From Synanceia verrucosa (Eukaryota > Chordata > Actinopteri > Perciformes > Synanceiidae), in NCBI GenBank assembly GCA_029721515.1, contig CM056550.1:30708119-30772118 (forward strand): a DNA stretch of 64,000 nucleotides, given 5' to 3'. Below, one piece after another: positions 43,184 to 55,400 of the stretch. The notes beneath the pieces were generated by a model. It searched no databases and was not told the origin of the DNA. It saw only the letters and a list, made by a program, of their open reading frames with translations. Every line of letters begins with the position of its first letter. Position 1 is the stretch's first letter. Position numbers and translations under genes: made by a program.

Positions 43184-44020
43184 TGTTGGTAAAATAAGCT
43201 GCACGATTCCCCAAAAACTCCCCAAGTGCGTAAATGAGCGCGGTTCTGTAGGAAGACTATTTCACCCCGAAATCAAGTTAAATCCCAAATTTCTCGTCTT
43301 GAACTATTCCTCTCCACATCATCCACTACAGCCAGCCACAGTTTGACAGCCTCAACTTTCTTTTTAGTACTTTTAAGTCTCTTTGGTACTCACATCTCTC
43401 CACCCCTCGTGTCCTATTGGCCTTTGCAAGTTTTCCAAGCACTCCTCAACTCAGTTCCTCCTAGTTTGACACACAAGTATCGATGGTAGATATTACATTG
43501 GGATTGTAAAAACTAAATGCTGTAATGGTTCAGTTAGATGTCAATGCAATGAGAGTTCAGCTGTGTTTGATTTGTCCAAGTTCAGTTACTTTTTTTGTTG
43601 AGTAGCCTATTATTTTCACGCTATTTGAGAATATTTCTACCCAAGACACCAATAAAGTATATCATAATAATAGACTGTTTTCTACTTCTACAATTTATCT
43701 GAGGCTAGTGACTATTTTAATTTTTTTTATATGTAGGCTATATCATAATGTCATATATATTCTTATATATAAGAATATACTATATGATATTAGTGCACAC
43801 ACTGAACTGCCGACCAGTATAAACGCTTAGCCTGCTTTAAACTTTGCTCCATATTGAGTAGTGTGTTGTTAAAATGCTGCTTACGTATTAATGCACAAGT
43901 AATAGTTATCCATTAAAATGATCGTTTCACATTTATTTTTCAATTATTCTTTTATTTTTTATTATTTTATTCTAATAATTTTATTTAATTTTCTAATTCA
44001 TCCAGTTTAATATACAGCAA

Positions 44021-44049
44021 TACTACTACTACTACTAGTAGTAGTAGTA
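44021..44049. repeat. (TAC)n-(TAG)n palindrome
   Basis: TAC repeats turn into TAG repeats around a central CTAG, so the strand can fold on itself. Confidence 0.8.
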
Positions 44050-44075
44050 ATAATAATAGGCTAATAATAACAACA

Positions 44076-44093
44076 CTTCTTCTTCTTCTTCTT

Positions 44094-44138
<45 letters not shown>
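44076..44138. repeat. (CTT)n and (ATT)n microsatellites
   Basis: CTT repeats to ~44,095 are followed directly by about 14 ATT repeats. Confidence 0.9.
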
Positions 44139-44140
<2 letters not shown>

Positions 44141-45962
44141 TTTAACCTCAACCTCAATACCTCAATGTAGATGTAGTAACGTTTCACAATTGTTTTTAAT
44201 CGTTATTTTTTATTATTTTGTTTTAATATATTTTTTTGTATTTGTTATTTTAACATTTGGCAATAATAATAATAACTAGACTAAAAATTCCTGAAGAAAT
44301 TTTAATATGTGCCTGCACACATGACGCCGGGCCCACGCGACGCCGGGCCATGTAGGCCCAGCCTGATGCATGCTGACCCTCTCCTGCACGAAAGCACGCG
44401 CCGTGCGTGCCTGTCCCAGGTTCGTGTTGAAAACAAACACACCTTGTTTCCTGTGAAGATCAAATCAGAGTTCGGGGCTTTTATTTTGAAAGGACAGTCA
44501 TGGCCACAGCTTCCCGTGAGGAAAAAAGTTACCCCTCTGAAGTTGGGGGCTTTTATTTTGAAGGAAACAGCCTGAGCTTCCTGTCTGTGTGTGTGATCAA
44601 TGATGTCACCCACTCTCTGTATCATCAGCATTGACCTATGCATCATATCACAGACAGGGTCCCTTTAGTTCAAATACCACACACACACAGCTGCTCTGTC
44701 ACACTATGCTTCTGATTATGAGCTGACCTGTCGAATCACCTCTCGTATAAAAAAAACTATAAGGAGTAGAGCTTAGATTTTTGCATGTGAATGATGCTGT
44801 GGTGATGGAGGTTCATGCATATCACCTAATTCTGCTGGCCACCCCTGCATGGCTTCAACACCCCATGGGGCACCCCTATGGAAAAGTCTAGGCGCGCCCC
44901 TGGTCTGTCCCCCACACTGGCTCTCACTGACTGCCATTGATTTCAAGCTAAGTCAGACCCTGCCGAACTCCTCTAAATAACTCCCCAACCGTAAGGCGTA
45001 CAGCTTTGGGGTTTAGACCGTAGGCGGCAGGAGCTCGCGAGGATCGCAGCGATGTAAATTTTATGTCTCTAGCCCACTCAGAAGCCCGTCAGCGGCAGGT
45101 TAAACACAAGAGGTTTTCTTGCTTTCTCACGCCTTTTCCTCTGAAAATTAACATTGGGCCCAATGGAGAGAATTTTGGGAGGTGCTGCCCTAATTAAGGG
45201 TCTGGAGCCAAAACCATAAATCTCAGAGACATAAGAGACACATCGCTACGACCGGGACGAAATTTCCAACGTTTTGCTGTCAAAATTATGTCGGTGGAGT
45301 GAACGTAGCCCTCTGTCGCGATTTAAAAAAAAAAAAACTCAGGCGATTCTGAAACTGCTCTCCACTCTAGGTGTGTAGTTGTGTCACTCTAGTGCACGCA
45401 ATAGACACCCATGTTAAAGGCTGATTTTTGAAGATTTCATGGTCTAGAAAAAGTTGAAATGCTGAAGAAACTATACATTTTTTTAATTGAAGATGAATTT
45501 TGAATATGTTGCCAGGAAAATTTGCTGCGTTTTGAAAGTTGAATGGAGTTTCTAGGTGAAAGCATGAGGAGCTGTGACTGTTTGTTCGATGAAGAAAAAA
45601 TTTGAAATCCGACCGTTTTCCCATTCATTCCTATGGGGCCTTTTTTTGGCGGTTTTGGGGTCTAAGCATCGCCATGGTAACGGCTTTGACGGAGAAAAGT
45701 AATAGCCCCCTCACACGATCGAGCCGCACGTTTTGATATATGTCATGCCTGGGTGCACCTTGCAGTGCGACCCGCATTAATTGCCGAAAATGCGTCTATA
45801 ATAATAATAATAATAAAAATAAAAAAATAAACCCTCGTCCTGGATACTAATAAGCGCGTTGCTGGCTTAAAACACAGCGTTTTATGATTTTGGATGGATT
45901 TTTGGGTATTTTTGGTATTTTTATCATTTTACATCATATATGTGTGTTTTGGACCTACTACA

Positions 45963-45997
45963 AGCATTCATGGCAGGCTTCGCCTGCCATGAATGCT
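45963..45997. repeat. Perfect 16-bp inverted repeat (hairpin)
   Basis: AGCATTCATGGCAGGC and its exact reverse complement flank a 3-base loop TTC. Confidence 0.85.
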
Positions 45998-46033
45998 AAG
46001 ACACTTGGGGAATCCCCCCCAAAAGCAATAGTA

Positions 46034-46090
46034 ATATGTGCCGCCGTGCTCGCAAGGCTGGCTTCGCCAGCCTTGCTCGACGGCAGGCAC

Positions 46091-46095
<5 letters not shown>
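46034..46095. repeat. Long imperfect hairpin
   Basis: An inner perfect stem GCAAGGCTGGC around a TTC loop, extended outwards by TATGTGCC...GGCACATA pairing with small bulges. It has the same loop as the neighbouring hairpin and abuts the AAT tract. Confidence 0.8.
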
Positions 46096-46128
<33 letters not shown>

Positions 46129-46129
46129 T

Positions 46130-46187
46130 ATCATTATATAATTCACTTCCGCGTCTGTTTAGTCACATGACCGTTGAGCTCGTCAAC
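46130..46187 (+). promoter_or_regulatory. Probable lmf1 proximal promoter/5' UTR
   Basis: Only ~58 bp separate the AAT repeat from the start codon. They contain an ETS-like site (CACTTCCGC) and an E-box/M-box GTCACATGAC, which overlaps an upstream in-frame ATG at 46,167. No TATA box is seen. Transcription may start here or within the repeat. Confidence 0.35.
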
Positions 46188-46410
46188 ATGGCGGCCACCA
46201 TTGACGGCTCGGAGAGCTCCGTGAGGAAAAGACGTGTCGACGGCAGAAAGACGGAGACCAAGTGTGCTGAAAGCAGCGAAGGACATGGAGCACACAGCTG
46301 CGAGGACCTGGAGAAAAAAAAGACACTTTTCCAGTCTCCACAGTCTTTACACACTGGCACTTTCTGGCTCACTCGCATTGTGCTGCTGCGCTCAGTCGCC
46401 TTTATTTACT
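46188..46410 (+). CDS. lmf1: lmf1 exon 1
   Basis: Encodes the cytosolic N-terminus and the start of TM1. Donor TACT|GTAAGC. Confidence 0.9.
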
Positions 46411-49400
46411 GTAAGCATGCTGACGTGAGGTTTTCATTCACTGAAGTTAACGAGAGAGTCACTATTTTGTTCTTCCTGTACCTAATTTAGCTGGTTAGCT
46501 CGCTAGTAGATATTGTTCTCTCGCTCATATTATAACTGAGTGATGAAAGTGTGGATAGCTAAAGTAGGCTGGTAGTACCTCAATGTAAAAGTCTTACTTA
46601 TTTAGAATTAAATCCTTTGGCAACTAAGTGTAAGAGTATACAAGTGAAAGTACTCACTTGGTGACAGATTAAAGACACTATTGGGTGATTATTACTGATG
46701 CAGTTATTCAAATCCTCATGTTAATGTGTAATCAACGAGGAGCTAATCAGCTAGTATGCATGTTACTGGGTGGATTCGTTAATAACACATCATATTTAAT
46801 ATGCTGCTCATATGTTTTCTGTTCAAAATCCCAGTATTGTTCTCTGAATTGTAATGGAGTTGAAGTGCAAATGGAAATATTCAAGTACAAGAATTAAATT
46901 TTGAGTCATCATTGTGTTTCTCCTTTTCTGTAGTTGTGGCATTCAGCGTTGCTTACAATCAGAACAAGCAGCTGATAGGTGAGCACGGCCTGATGCCCTG
47001 CAAGAACTACCTGAACAGCGTGAAGCGATACGTCGGGGGTAAGATAGGCTTGGCAGCCTGTGCGTACGCACCCTCCATCCTCTGGCTTTTAGACTGGAGT
47101 GACATGGATGCCAACCTGGATGGCATCGCCCTGGGGGGGATGGCACTGTCTGCATTTGTCCTAGTGACGGGGATGGCCAATATGGTGGTCATGGTTACAC
47201 TGTGGGTGCTTTACCACTCCCTGGTCAGCGTGGGACAGCTCTGGTGAGTCTGGGATATGGTACTGCTGTATACCTGGGATTATATGTTAGTGACTAACTG
47301 TTACAATAACCTTCTACCAGTTATCAAAATAAAACAGTCAGATTCAGCTTTCAAAAACTCATTTAAATTTTGTTTTTATTTCCTCATATAGTTAGGATCT
47401 ATTAAAGCTTCACTGATCAACACTACATTAACAAGTTTGAAAGGGATTGCTTGTATTTACAAATCCACAGAGTATTATCAGCAAACATTGCAGCTGTTTG
47501 CTGCCTTTTATTATTTTTGGTTCATTGTTTTGGTTTCCTGTACCGCAACAGTGCTCTCTTTAATATTGGTTCCAACCACAGTATTGACAGCTATTTTCGT
47601 ATCCTGGGCACTAACTGTCCAACACCAAACAGCAGACAACTTTGCAGGAGTTCGTGGAGACAAACATAGACAATAAATATAGAAAAAAATCATTTTGAGG
47701 TTCACTTGTATTTTATTTTCTAGTAGAACCTGTATACATGCACACATTTCTATTTCCAACACTCTGTTTGAACTCCTGACCCCGTGCTCTGTGGCTCCAG
47801 CTCCAGTTTTGCTTGAGAGCATGCCAAACTAGCCACGAGGCAGTTGGCATGCAAAAGTGTTTTGACATGCACAAAAAATGATATAGCACATTAAAGGAAA
47901 GGGGAAAGTACCAAAACATCATAGGTTCTCTTTCGAGATGGTCATGCGCACACTTGTTGTCCTCTCCTAGAAACTCAAATCTAATATTGAAAGTAATATA
48001 ATTCATTACTTTAAATAATATAAATTCATAAATGTGTTCTTGAGAAGTTGGCTTACTATAATAACTTTAAAACCTAAGAGATGCATAATTGTACTGTAAG
48101 TCGTCCAGCATTTTCTGCTGTCACAAGTGGCAAAACAGCCAGTTATTGCAGATTAAATAGATTAAAACAGTCTTTTTTTAATTTAGGCAATGCTTGCTAT
48201 TTCTTTTTAGTCCTCCAGTTTACTTGTTAAAGAACACTTCATTTGTTTGCACTGAGTGTCCTTTTTGCTTTCTTTTTTTCTCCTTTTAGGTACTCCTTTG
48301 GTAAGTGAACATCACTGTTGACACCACTTGTAAGCCTTAACACAAACTCCACAAGCTGTGGTCATTCAGATTTGGACGTAATTTTAATTTGTTCGTTGTG
48401 AATAAACATTACATTGTTTAATTTCATTAAGGGGTGAAGTTGGGCCTACAGTATCTACTTTATGCTGATGTTTCTAACTTTCTCAACTTGTTGATGCCAC
48501 TTCTTGGGTTAAAACACAGTCTCTGACAGAATGTGCTGTACACTGCCCCCTTCCTCACTGAACCCAGTAAACTGTCATGAATTTAATTATAAAGAGGAGG
48601 TTGTATGTAGGGCTCTGGCCCAGATAAGCGCAGAGGTCAGTGGCAGCTCTGTGATTGGTTAATGACACTTTGTAGTCAGACGCCAGGCCAGTGTCTGTGG
48701 TTTGGAGTTGTGGCTTCTGTTTCTCTTTAAAAAAACAAAAAAACAACAACTTGTTTTTCTCTCATTTTCACCGTCTTTCTCCTTCACTCCCTGTTTTCTC
48801 TTGGAGCTATTATCACTCTGTAGCTGACACTGCAGCTTCAAGTCTGCAGACTAAGCCCCTATGATTGTTGAAGTAGACTAAACAATAGCATTAGTCTGGA
48901 ATAACATGCCAAACATTGTTCTGTCCCTTCTTGAAAAATGAAAAAAAAACTCAAAAATAGTTCTCAAAATGAAGTTTGCTCAGTTGTCACCAAATTACTG
49001 ATTTCAAACTCTCCATTCTTCTAATTGGCTATAGGGATGTCAGTGTTCAGCAAGTTAAACCAGGCCATGATCAGTGGTTACAATGCTCATGTTTAAGTGG
49101 TTTTGTTGCCTAAACCTAAAGATGCTAGGATTATGAAGCTACATTTAATGGCTGGTAATATTGGAATTATCCCCAGAGGATCACTGGCTCTGGTGATCCC
49201 TGACTTTTCATCTAGTGCCCCAGCAGGTCAGAGTTCTCACTTATCCTGTAAACAAATGTCAACTATTTCCAGGGGATATTCAAGAAAGTGGAATAAGAGA
49301 AAACTCTGACTATGTTAACCCTGAAATGAGGGAATCTCTGGTTTTTCAGTACCAGAATGAGCGGTAAGTAAAACATCAATCACCATGACAACTGACTCTG

Positions 49401-52400
49401 TGAACCTAACCTGCTCACTGGTAGCCACTAAATGACTTTGTTAGCTCAGGTAAGATTGTATACATGGTAAACATTATACCAAATAGACATCAGTATAAGT
49501 AAATATGCTGTACATAAGCTGGTAAATATGGGCATTCTGTTACTTGTAATCATATAATGTTCCTGTTGCATTACATCACAGTTTAGTTTGAGCTATGAAC
49601 GGCTCAGAGTTGGTGAATCTATGTGTGTGGTTTCAAATGTGTGTTCTTTGTGCAGCTAATAGCACAAAGCTTTGTTTGCTCTTCTGTGACAAATAGTCCC
49701 TTAATTTACAAATGTCACTGATGATTTGTCCAGGATGGGAGAGTCAGTTGTTGGAGACAGGCTTTCTGGCCATCTTCCTGTGTCCAGTGTGGACTCTGTC
49801 CCAGGTCCCCCACCACTGTCCCCCTTCGCTCATCTGCATCTGGACCTTCAGATGGCTTATTGTTCGCATCATGCTGGGAGCTGTGAGTAAATACACACAA
49901 CTGGTGTTTACTGGGTCTCTTAGACTTAGTCCAGCGACACTGGAGAGTGCAACTGCTTTGACAGAAAATAACAAAAATAGCAATGAGATCAGTTTTGGGT
50001 GTTTTTTTGTCATGCGTATAACGTCTCTAACTTATCAAACACAACAACGTTTCATTGATTGGAGTCGACGTAACTCACTGCAAACAGCACCTTAACTAAC
50101 ACATTTCCTGTTTGGGGACCTTTAACAGACAGGTGATATTCTTGTCTCGGAGGAAGCAGATATTGTAATATGCAAGCAGAAAGCCATGGACTGTACCACA
50201 CCTGAATATATCTAGCTTGCAACAGTATAATTCTTTGTGGTATTCCAGTATTTGTCCTGCTGACTTTAGCTTGTTTCTTTTGGAGCAGTGCTTTGATGTA
50301 TAACACTGCCAGCATTTGGAAATCCAACCCAAATATATGGTCGGCTAAACAACATGTCTGGTTGTTTGACAGTCTGCATGGTGAATTTTAGACCACCGAC
50401 TCTGTTGTATCTGACAATCAGTGCAGTCTCTGCATATTTAAGGGGACATTTTTCCTATTAGGACCATGAAGAGAGCTGAAACATGAGGGGAACCACCTCT
50501 GCCATGTTTGCCTGTCGAGACCTCACTGATGTTGAGAGCTTTGTTGTAAAGAATTAAATCCAGCACTATATGTACTTGTTGAGTATGTAGCATTACTGTT
50601 GAAGTGTGTTTTTAGATTTTTGGATGTTTCTGTGGCTTGTTTTCCTGGTGACATTCGCACAAGACTGGGCAAAATATTTCAAGAAGTCACCATGGATTAT
50701 TTTATAATCTGCTGAACAGATTAGTTGCAGCCCTTTGAATCAGATGATTAGATTTAGGTGATGTAATATCAATTTTTAACAGTGCTGCATTTCAGTGCTG
50801 CTATGAATGTTGGACAACCAGAACTTGGAAATTTGGACATCAAATCCAGATGCCAAACAATAAACAAAGGACATGTCACAGAGGATATGATTTACTCAAT
50901 TCTCTTCTCATCTTTACCAACACATTTCTAGAAATTATATTGGCATACTTCGCAGAGGTAAATATATTCCAGATTACATGATGAGAGGGTGGGGAGAGTT
51001 GCAGCAGCTCGGCAGTGTGAAGCGCAGTGAAGCCCCTGCCACAGCCCCTCTGTGTTTGATCCGCCCGGGTCACGGTTATTTATCTGTCTGACAGCCTGTG
51101 GTTCACCACTTTTCTGTGAACGCCACACAGTTTCTGCTTGTGAGCACGACAGGGCTTGGGACGCACTTCAAAGGACCCTGCAGTTGGAGGAAATGAGTGG
51201 GATATGGGATGAGTCCAGCAGCCATTATGTTTATTTGAGTGTATTTTTGCATCACAACTAAGAAATATCTGAATGGTCACACTCTGGTTGCATGCTTAAA
51301 TCTGTGATGCCCATTTTTCTGTCCCCATGTCATGGTACATGCTGCTATGGTGCCATTTATCATTTGATGCACCAAGGTGCGTGGGTTAATATGCTATATG
51401 ATTACTGATGTTGCGTCTTCCCACTTTTATCCTTTGAGAAAGCTGTTGCAATGATTCACCACCAATACTGAACTTTTTTAACTTATTGAGTTCAAGCCGT
51501 TTTATAAAGCCAAAAGTGCCTTCTGCCAGCGTTTTTAGCCATTTTCATCAATTTTTTAATTTAAAATACTATAATATATTTATATAAAATAGGGTGGCAC
51601 GGTGGTGTAGTGGTTAGCACTGTTACCTTACAGCAAGAAAGTATCGAGTTAGATTCCTTGCCCGGGGCCTTTCTGTGTGGAGTTTGCATGTTCACCCCGT
51701 GTCTGCGTGTCGCTCCGGCTACTCCGGCTTCCTCCCACCATCCAAAAACATGCATGGGGATTAGGTTAACTGGCTCATTTAAATTGCCCATAGGTGTGAT
51801 TGAGAGTGTGAGTGGTTGTCTGTCTTTATGTGCCCTGCGATGAGGTGGCGACTTGTCCAGGGTGTCCCCTGCCTCTCGCCCTAAGACAGCTGGGATAGGC
51901 TCCAGGCTGTCTGCGAGCACCCTCTTGTGCTTGCTGGCGAAGACGTACATATACGTTGGATTTTTAATGATGTATAAATGGCACTCAAAGAGTTAAAAGG
52001 CTAGTGTCTAGGATTTGGTTGGATCTATGAACAAAAATAGAATATAGTTCATAATAATGTTTTTAACTGTGTATAATCACCCAAAACTAAGGACCATTGT
52101 GGTTTCCTTAGCTAAGATGGAGTTCTTCATGTCTGTAAGGAGTATGTCCTCCTCACAGAGTCCACCATGTTGCTACAGTAGCCCTGAATGTACGAACCAC
52201 GTGTGTTTTTATGTTCACTGCTGTCTGACTTCCATTGCCCCTGAAGTGTATTGTTATTTATAATGATGGCCCTTTAAGACAAACACTGTCTTTCTTCAGA
52301 AAATAAATATTGATATGAGCGTGGTGGAAAAGAATCCCAATAATATAGAAGGATACAAATGATCCTGTTTCCTTGGTTACCCTATAATAACAACAGACTC

Positions 52401-55400
52401 TACAACGCTAGATAAAGCACCACCTCAGATCATATGTCACGATGTTTGCTAATTAATAGATTAATTGCCTTTTTGAGCACAGCTGGGTCAAAATATCATG
52501 CTAATTTGCGTGTTTTAAGCCGCTGGTGTGATTTTTGCCGCTGCAGCTTGTTTGCATCAGCAGCCTGTGTGGGTAATCAGGCGACAACCTACAAAATGTG
52601 ATCCTAATGTCATCTGATCTGGACCATGTTGCCTCACAAACCGTGAAATGCAGTGAATGATCTGGACTACCATTAACAATCTCTACCAAAGAGCAGGGTG
52701 AGAAATAGTGCTGATTGATATGCAGCCCATAGCTTTTTTTTTCCCCATTTCCCTTTCCTTGAAAATAGATTAGCTGAAGGTTTCAGTGTTAGCCCTGTAA
52801 CATGTGGTTACAAGGTTTTATTCCTGTGCTAGGGTAATGCATGTTGAAGTGCATGGTTACGTCCATCCATCCATTATCTACCGCTTATCCTCATAGGGTC
52901 GCGGGGGGGCTGTAGCCTATCCCAGCTGTCTTAGGGCAGAAGGCAGGGTACACCCTGGACAAGTCGCCACCTCATCGCAGGGCACATAGAGACAGACAAC
53001 CACTCACACTCACATTCACACCTACGGTCAATTTAAATTAGCCAATTAACCTAATCCCCATGCATGTTTTTGGATGGTGGGAGGAAGCCGGAGTACCCGG
53101 AGAGAACCCACACAGACACGGGGAGAACATGCAAACTGCATGGTTACGTCTCTCTTTTAATTGGCCCTGCAGCCTCTGATGGCTCAGACTATTCAATGTG
53201 TGCTAAATTAAAGGAAAAAACTAGTCTTTGTACTGGAGCATTTTTCTTTTTCCTTGCAGATTAATGATTACATATCATTTGCTAACAGGAAAAAATATTT
53301 TAGGAATTATGCTCATATGCTTTCATGTCCACATCAGAAATGATATATCGATTTAATCTGTTTTCCATCTATAAGAGAACATGTGGTTAGCATTGTCTTA
53401 GCTTAGCATAAAGAGTGGAATCAGTGGAACTGCTAATCTTACTGCGCTCATTTAAATGCCCTAATCAGCAATCAAGCTAATCACTTAGGTATTGTTTGGG
53501 AATCCCTACAGTGCTCACCACTGAAAGTCATTTCCCCAAAGTGAAAACCTGTCGGCTCAAACGTGTTGTTTAATAAATGATACAGCCTTGATATTTAACT
53601 TGTTACAGAATGAGTTGCCTTAGAACATTTCTCTGGTTTTCTGCTCATGGTGATGATCTTTCTGTTTAAAGTACTGGCCCTGTGAAGTGGATTACACTTC
53701 TCACTGCTGGCAGGGACATCTCGATGACCACTCCCAACAGATGGAAGTGCTATGCTAGGTGTGGAGTTTTGGGTGTTCCCCAGGATTAGAGTTAAGGTGT
53801 GAGTATTGGAGTGCAGCTTCAATTGGTTTGCCTGTTGCTGAGGATTTTGGGATATACTGTTGCTGGCATGCTGTCCAGGGTGCTGGTGTACAACCAGCCA
53901 GCTGGAATGGACCGGTTCACCTTGTCTGTTAGGAAAAGTAGCTGGGCTGACAGTGACTTTGAGGTGTACTGGTGTAGTTTATGATGATGCCCTATGATAA
54001 TGCTGAGCTCTTTAGCTCATTGAGTGCCAGCAGTTTTATAAAACCAAAAGTGCCTTGTGCCAGTGTTTTTGGCCATTTTGTGTCATTTTATTTGACTCTG
54101 AAAACACTGAATAGCTCAAATGAAAGAAGAGACTCTCTATTTCAACATGAAAAAATGTGTTCTTACCTTGTTCAAGTCCTGTTTCATCTGGAGGAGAGTA
54201 GAGGCCACTTTCACCATAATCACCACTTGTCCAGATTCTGTTTGTTTTCATCTCTAATCGGCTGCTGCCCCCCCCCCCCCCCAAAAAAAAACCCCACTTT
54301 GACACGTGTAGCAGCTAAATGCTCCACTATGAGTAAATTGCTAATTGCTGTCTGCCTGCTATTTATTTATTGCTGGGAAGATGGCAAACAGTGTTTCTCA
54401 CAGCTTGAACCAACTGAACCAAAACAATGATCTAGATAACCTTAAATCTCTTCAGGGGCTGATCATATCCAGACACAATGCTACAGGTGTGCTGCTTTAC
54501 AAGTGTCTCTGCAAAGCGTGTTGGTTAAAATCTGACTAGCTGGTTAATCCTAACACCGATACACTGACATCAAAACAGGGAGGAAGTGGTAAAGAAGTAA
54601 AGCTCAGCTCCTGTTTGATTTGATTTTCAACTGGCTACCTAGACCATGTTTGATACCTTGTCTGAATAAACCGGAAAAATACAACCAGGTGTTGAACAGT
54701 GTACAACAGGTGCACAGAAATGAATGCTGTAACTGGGAATGATTTTCTAGTAACACATCTCGGTGTGATCATCCTCATAGAATTAATTGTCTGTGAGTTT
54801 GTCACTGTGCTGCTATGAATTCTTTTTGAATGAAGGACATGCTGTCTGTCAAAGTGCTGGATTTAAGTCCAGCTGTTTTGGTTCTGCCACCATGGTTCAT
54901 GATGTTGTCTTTTCCAAACCATGTTTTTATTGTTGGCATTTGGGGTAAACAAACAAATGTGGTATGCCTCATGTCATGTGCATTCCTATCAGTCTCATTG
55001 TACCTAGAATACAGAACCTGTGGTCTGTACCTTAGTTGTTTTCATAAATGTTTTTTAGCAAATCAAATTGCTTCTCAGTGTGACTTATTCTTATAACATG
55101 CTGACAGAATTTATAGAATAGAATAGAATTACTTTATTGATGCCAACTTGGGAAATTACTGTGTAGCAGCAGCAAGAAATGCAATCACATTATGGTCTCT
55201 TTTAGTGATAAAGTTGGTGGAGAATTTCAAATTTTTTTCATAGTGAAAGTATTTGTTATTCTCTCAATGAAACGTCAGTGTTTTTCCCGGAAATGTGCTA
55301 AATTCACATTATTTTCCTTTTGCCAGGCCTCTGGGCTCTGTTTATGTCAGAGGCCTGAATATGAGCTTGTAATTAATGACATTTAAGGATCTCATGACCA

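Larger units (their letters stand above)
43184..44860. other. Region upstream of sox8, AT-rich with simple repeats
   Basis: Should contain the sox8 5' UTR and promoter, though no motif is distinctive. It includes a self-complementary TAC/TAG run, CTT and ATT microsatellites, and a GC-rich patch with CpG at ~44,320-44,420. A short direct repeat containing CTTTTATTTTGAA occurs near 44,477 and 44,550. Confidence 0.5.
44861..46129. repeat. Probable dispersed repeat ending in hairpins and an AAT tract
   Basis: Non-coding sequence in a style I associate with a teleost dispersed repeat (for example GGTCTAAGCATCGCCATGG and CACGTTTTGATATATGTC). It carries AAT-rich tracts at ~45,799-45,833 and 46,091-46,129 and two long inverted repeats. 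I could not find defined termini or an encoded protein, so the class is unknown. Confidence 0.5.
46411..49733 (+). other. lmf1 introns 1-3 region
   Basis: Apart from exons 2 and 3, I see only non-coding sequence with short chance frames; no repeat family is recognised. Confidence 0.5.

Noticed and set aside
45668..45683. RFX X-box (GCCATGGTAAC) as an enhancer
   Set aside because: It is only a half-match to the X-box and lies in a dispersed repeat, so a regulatory role cannot be supported.
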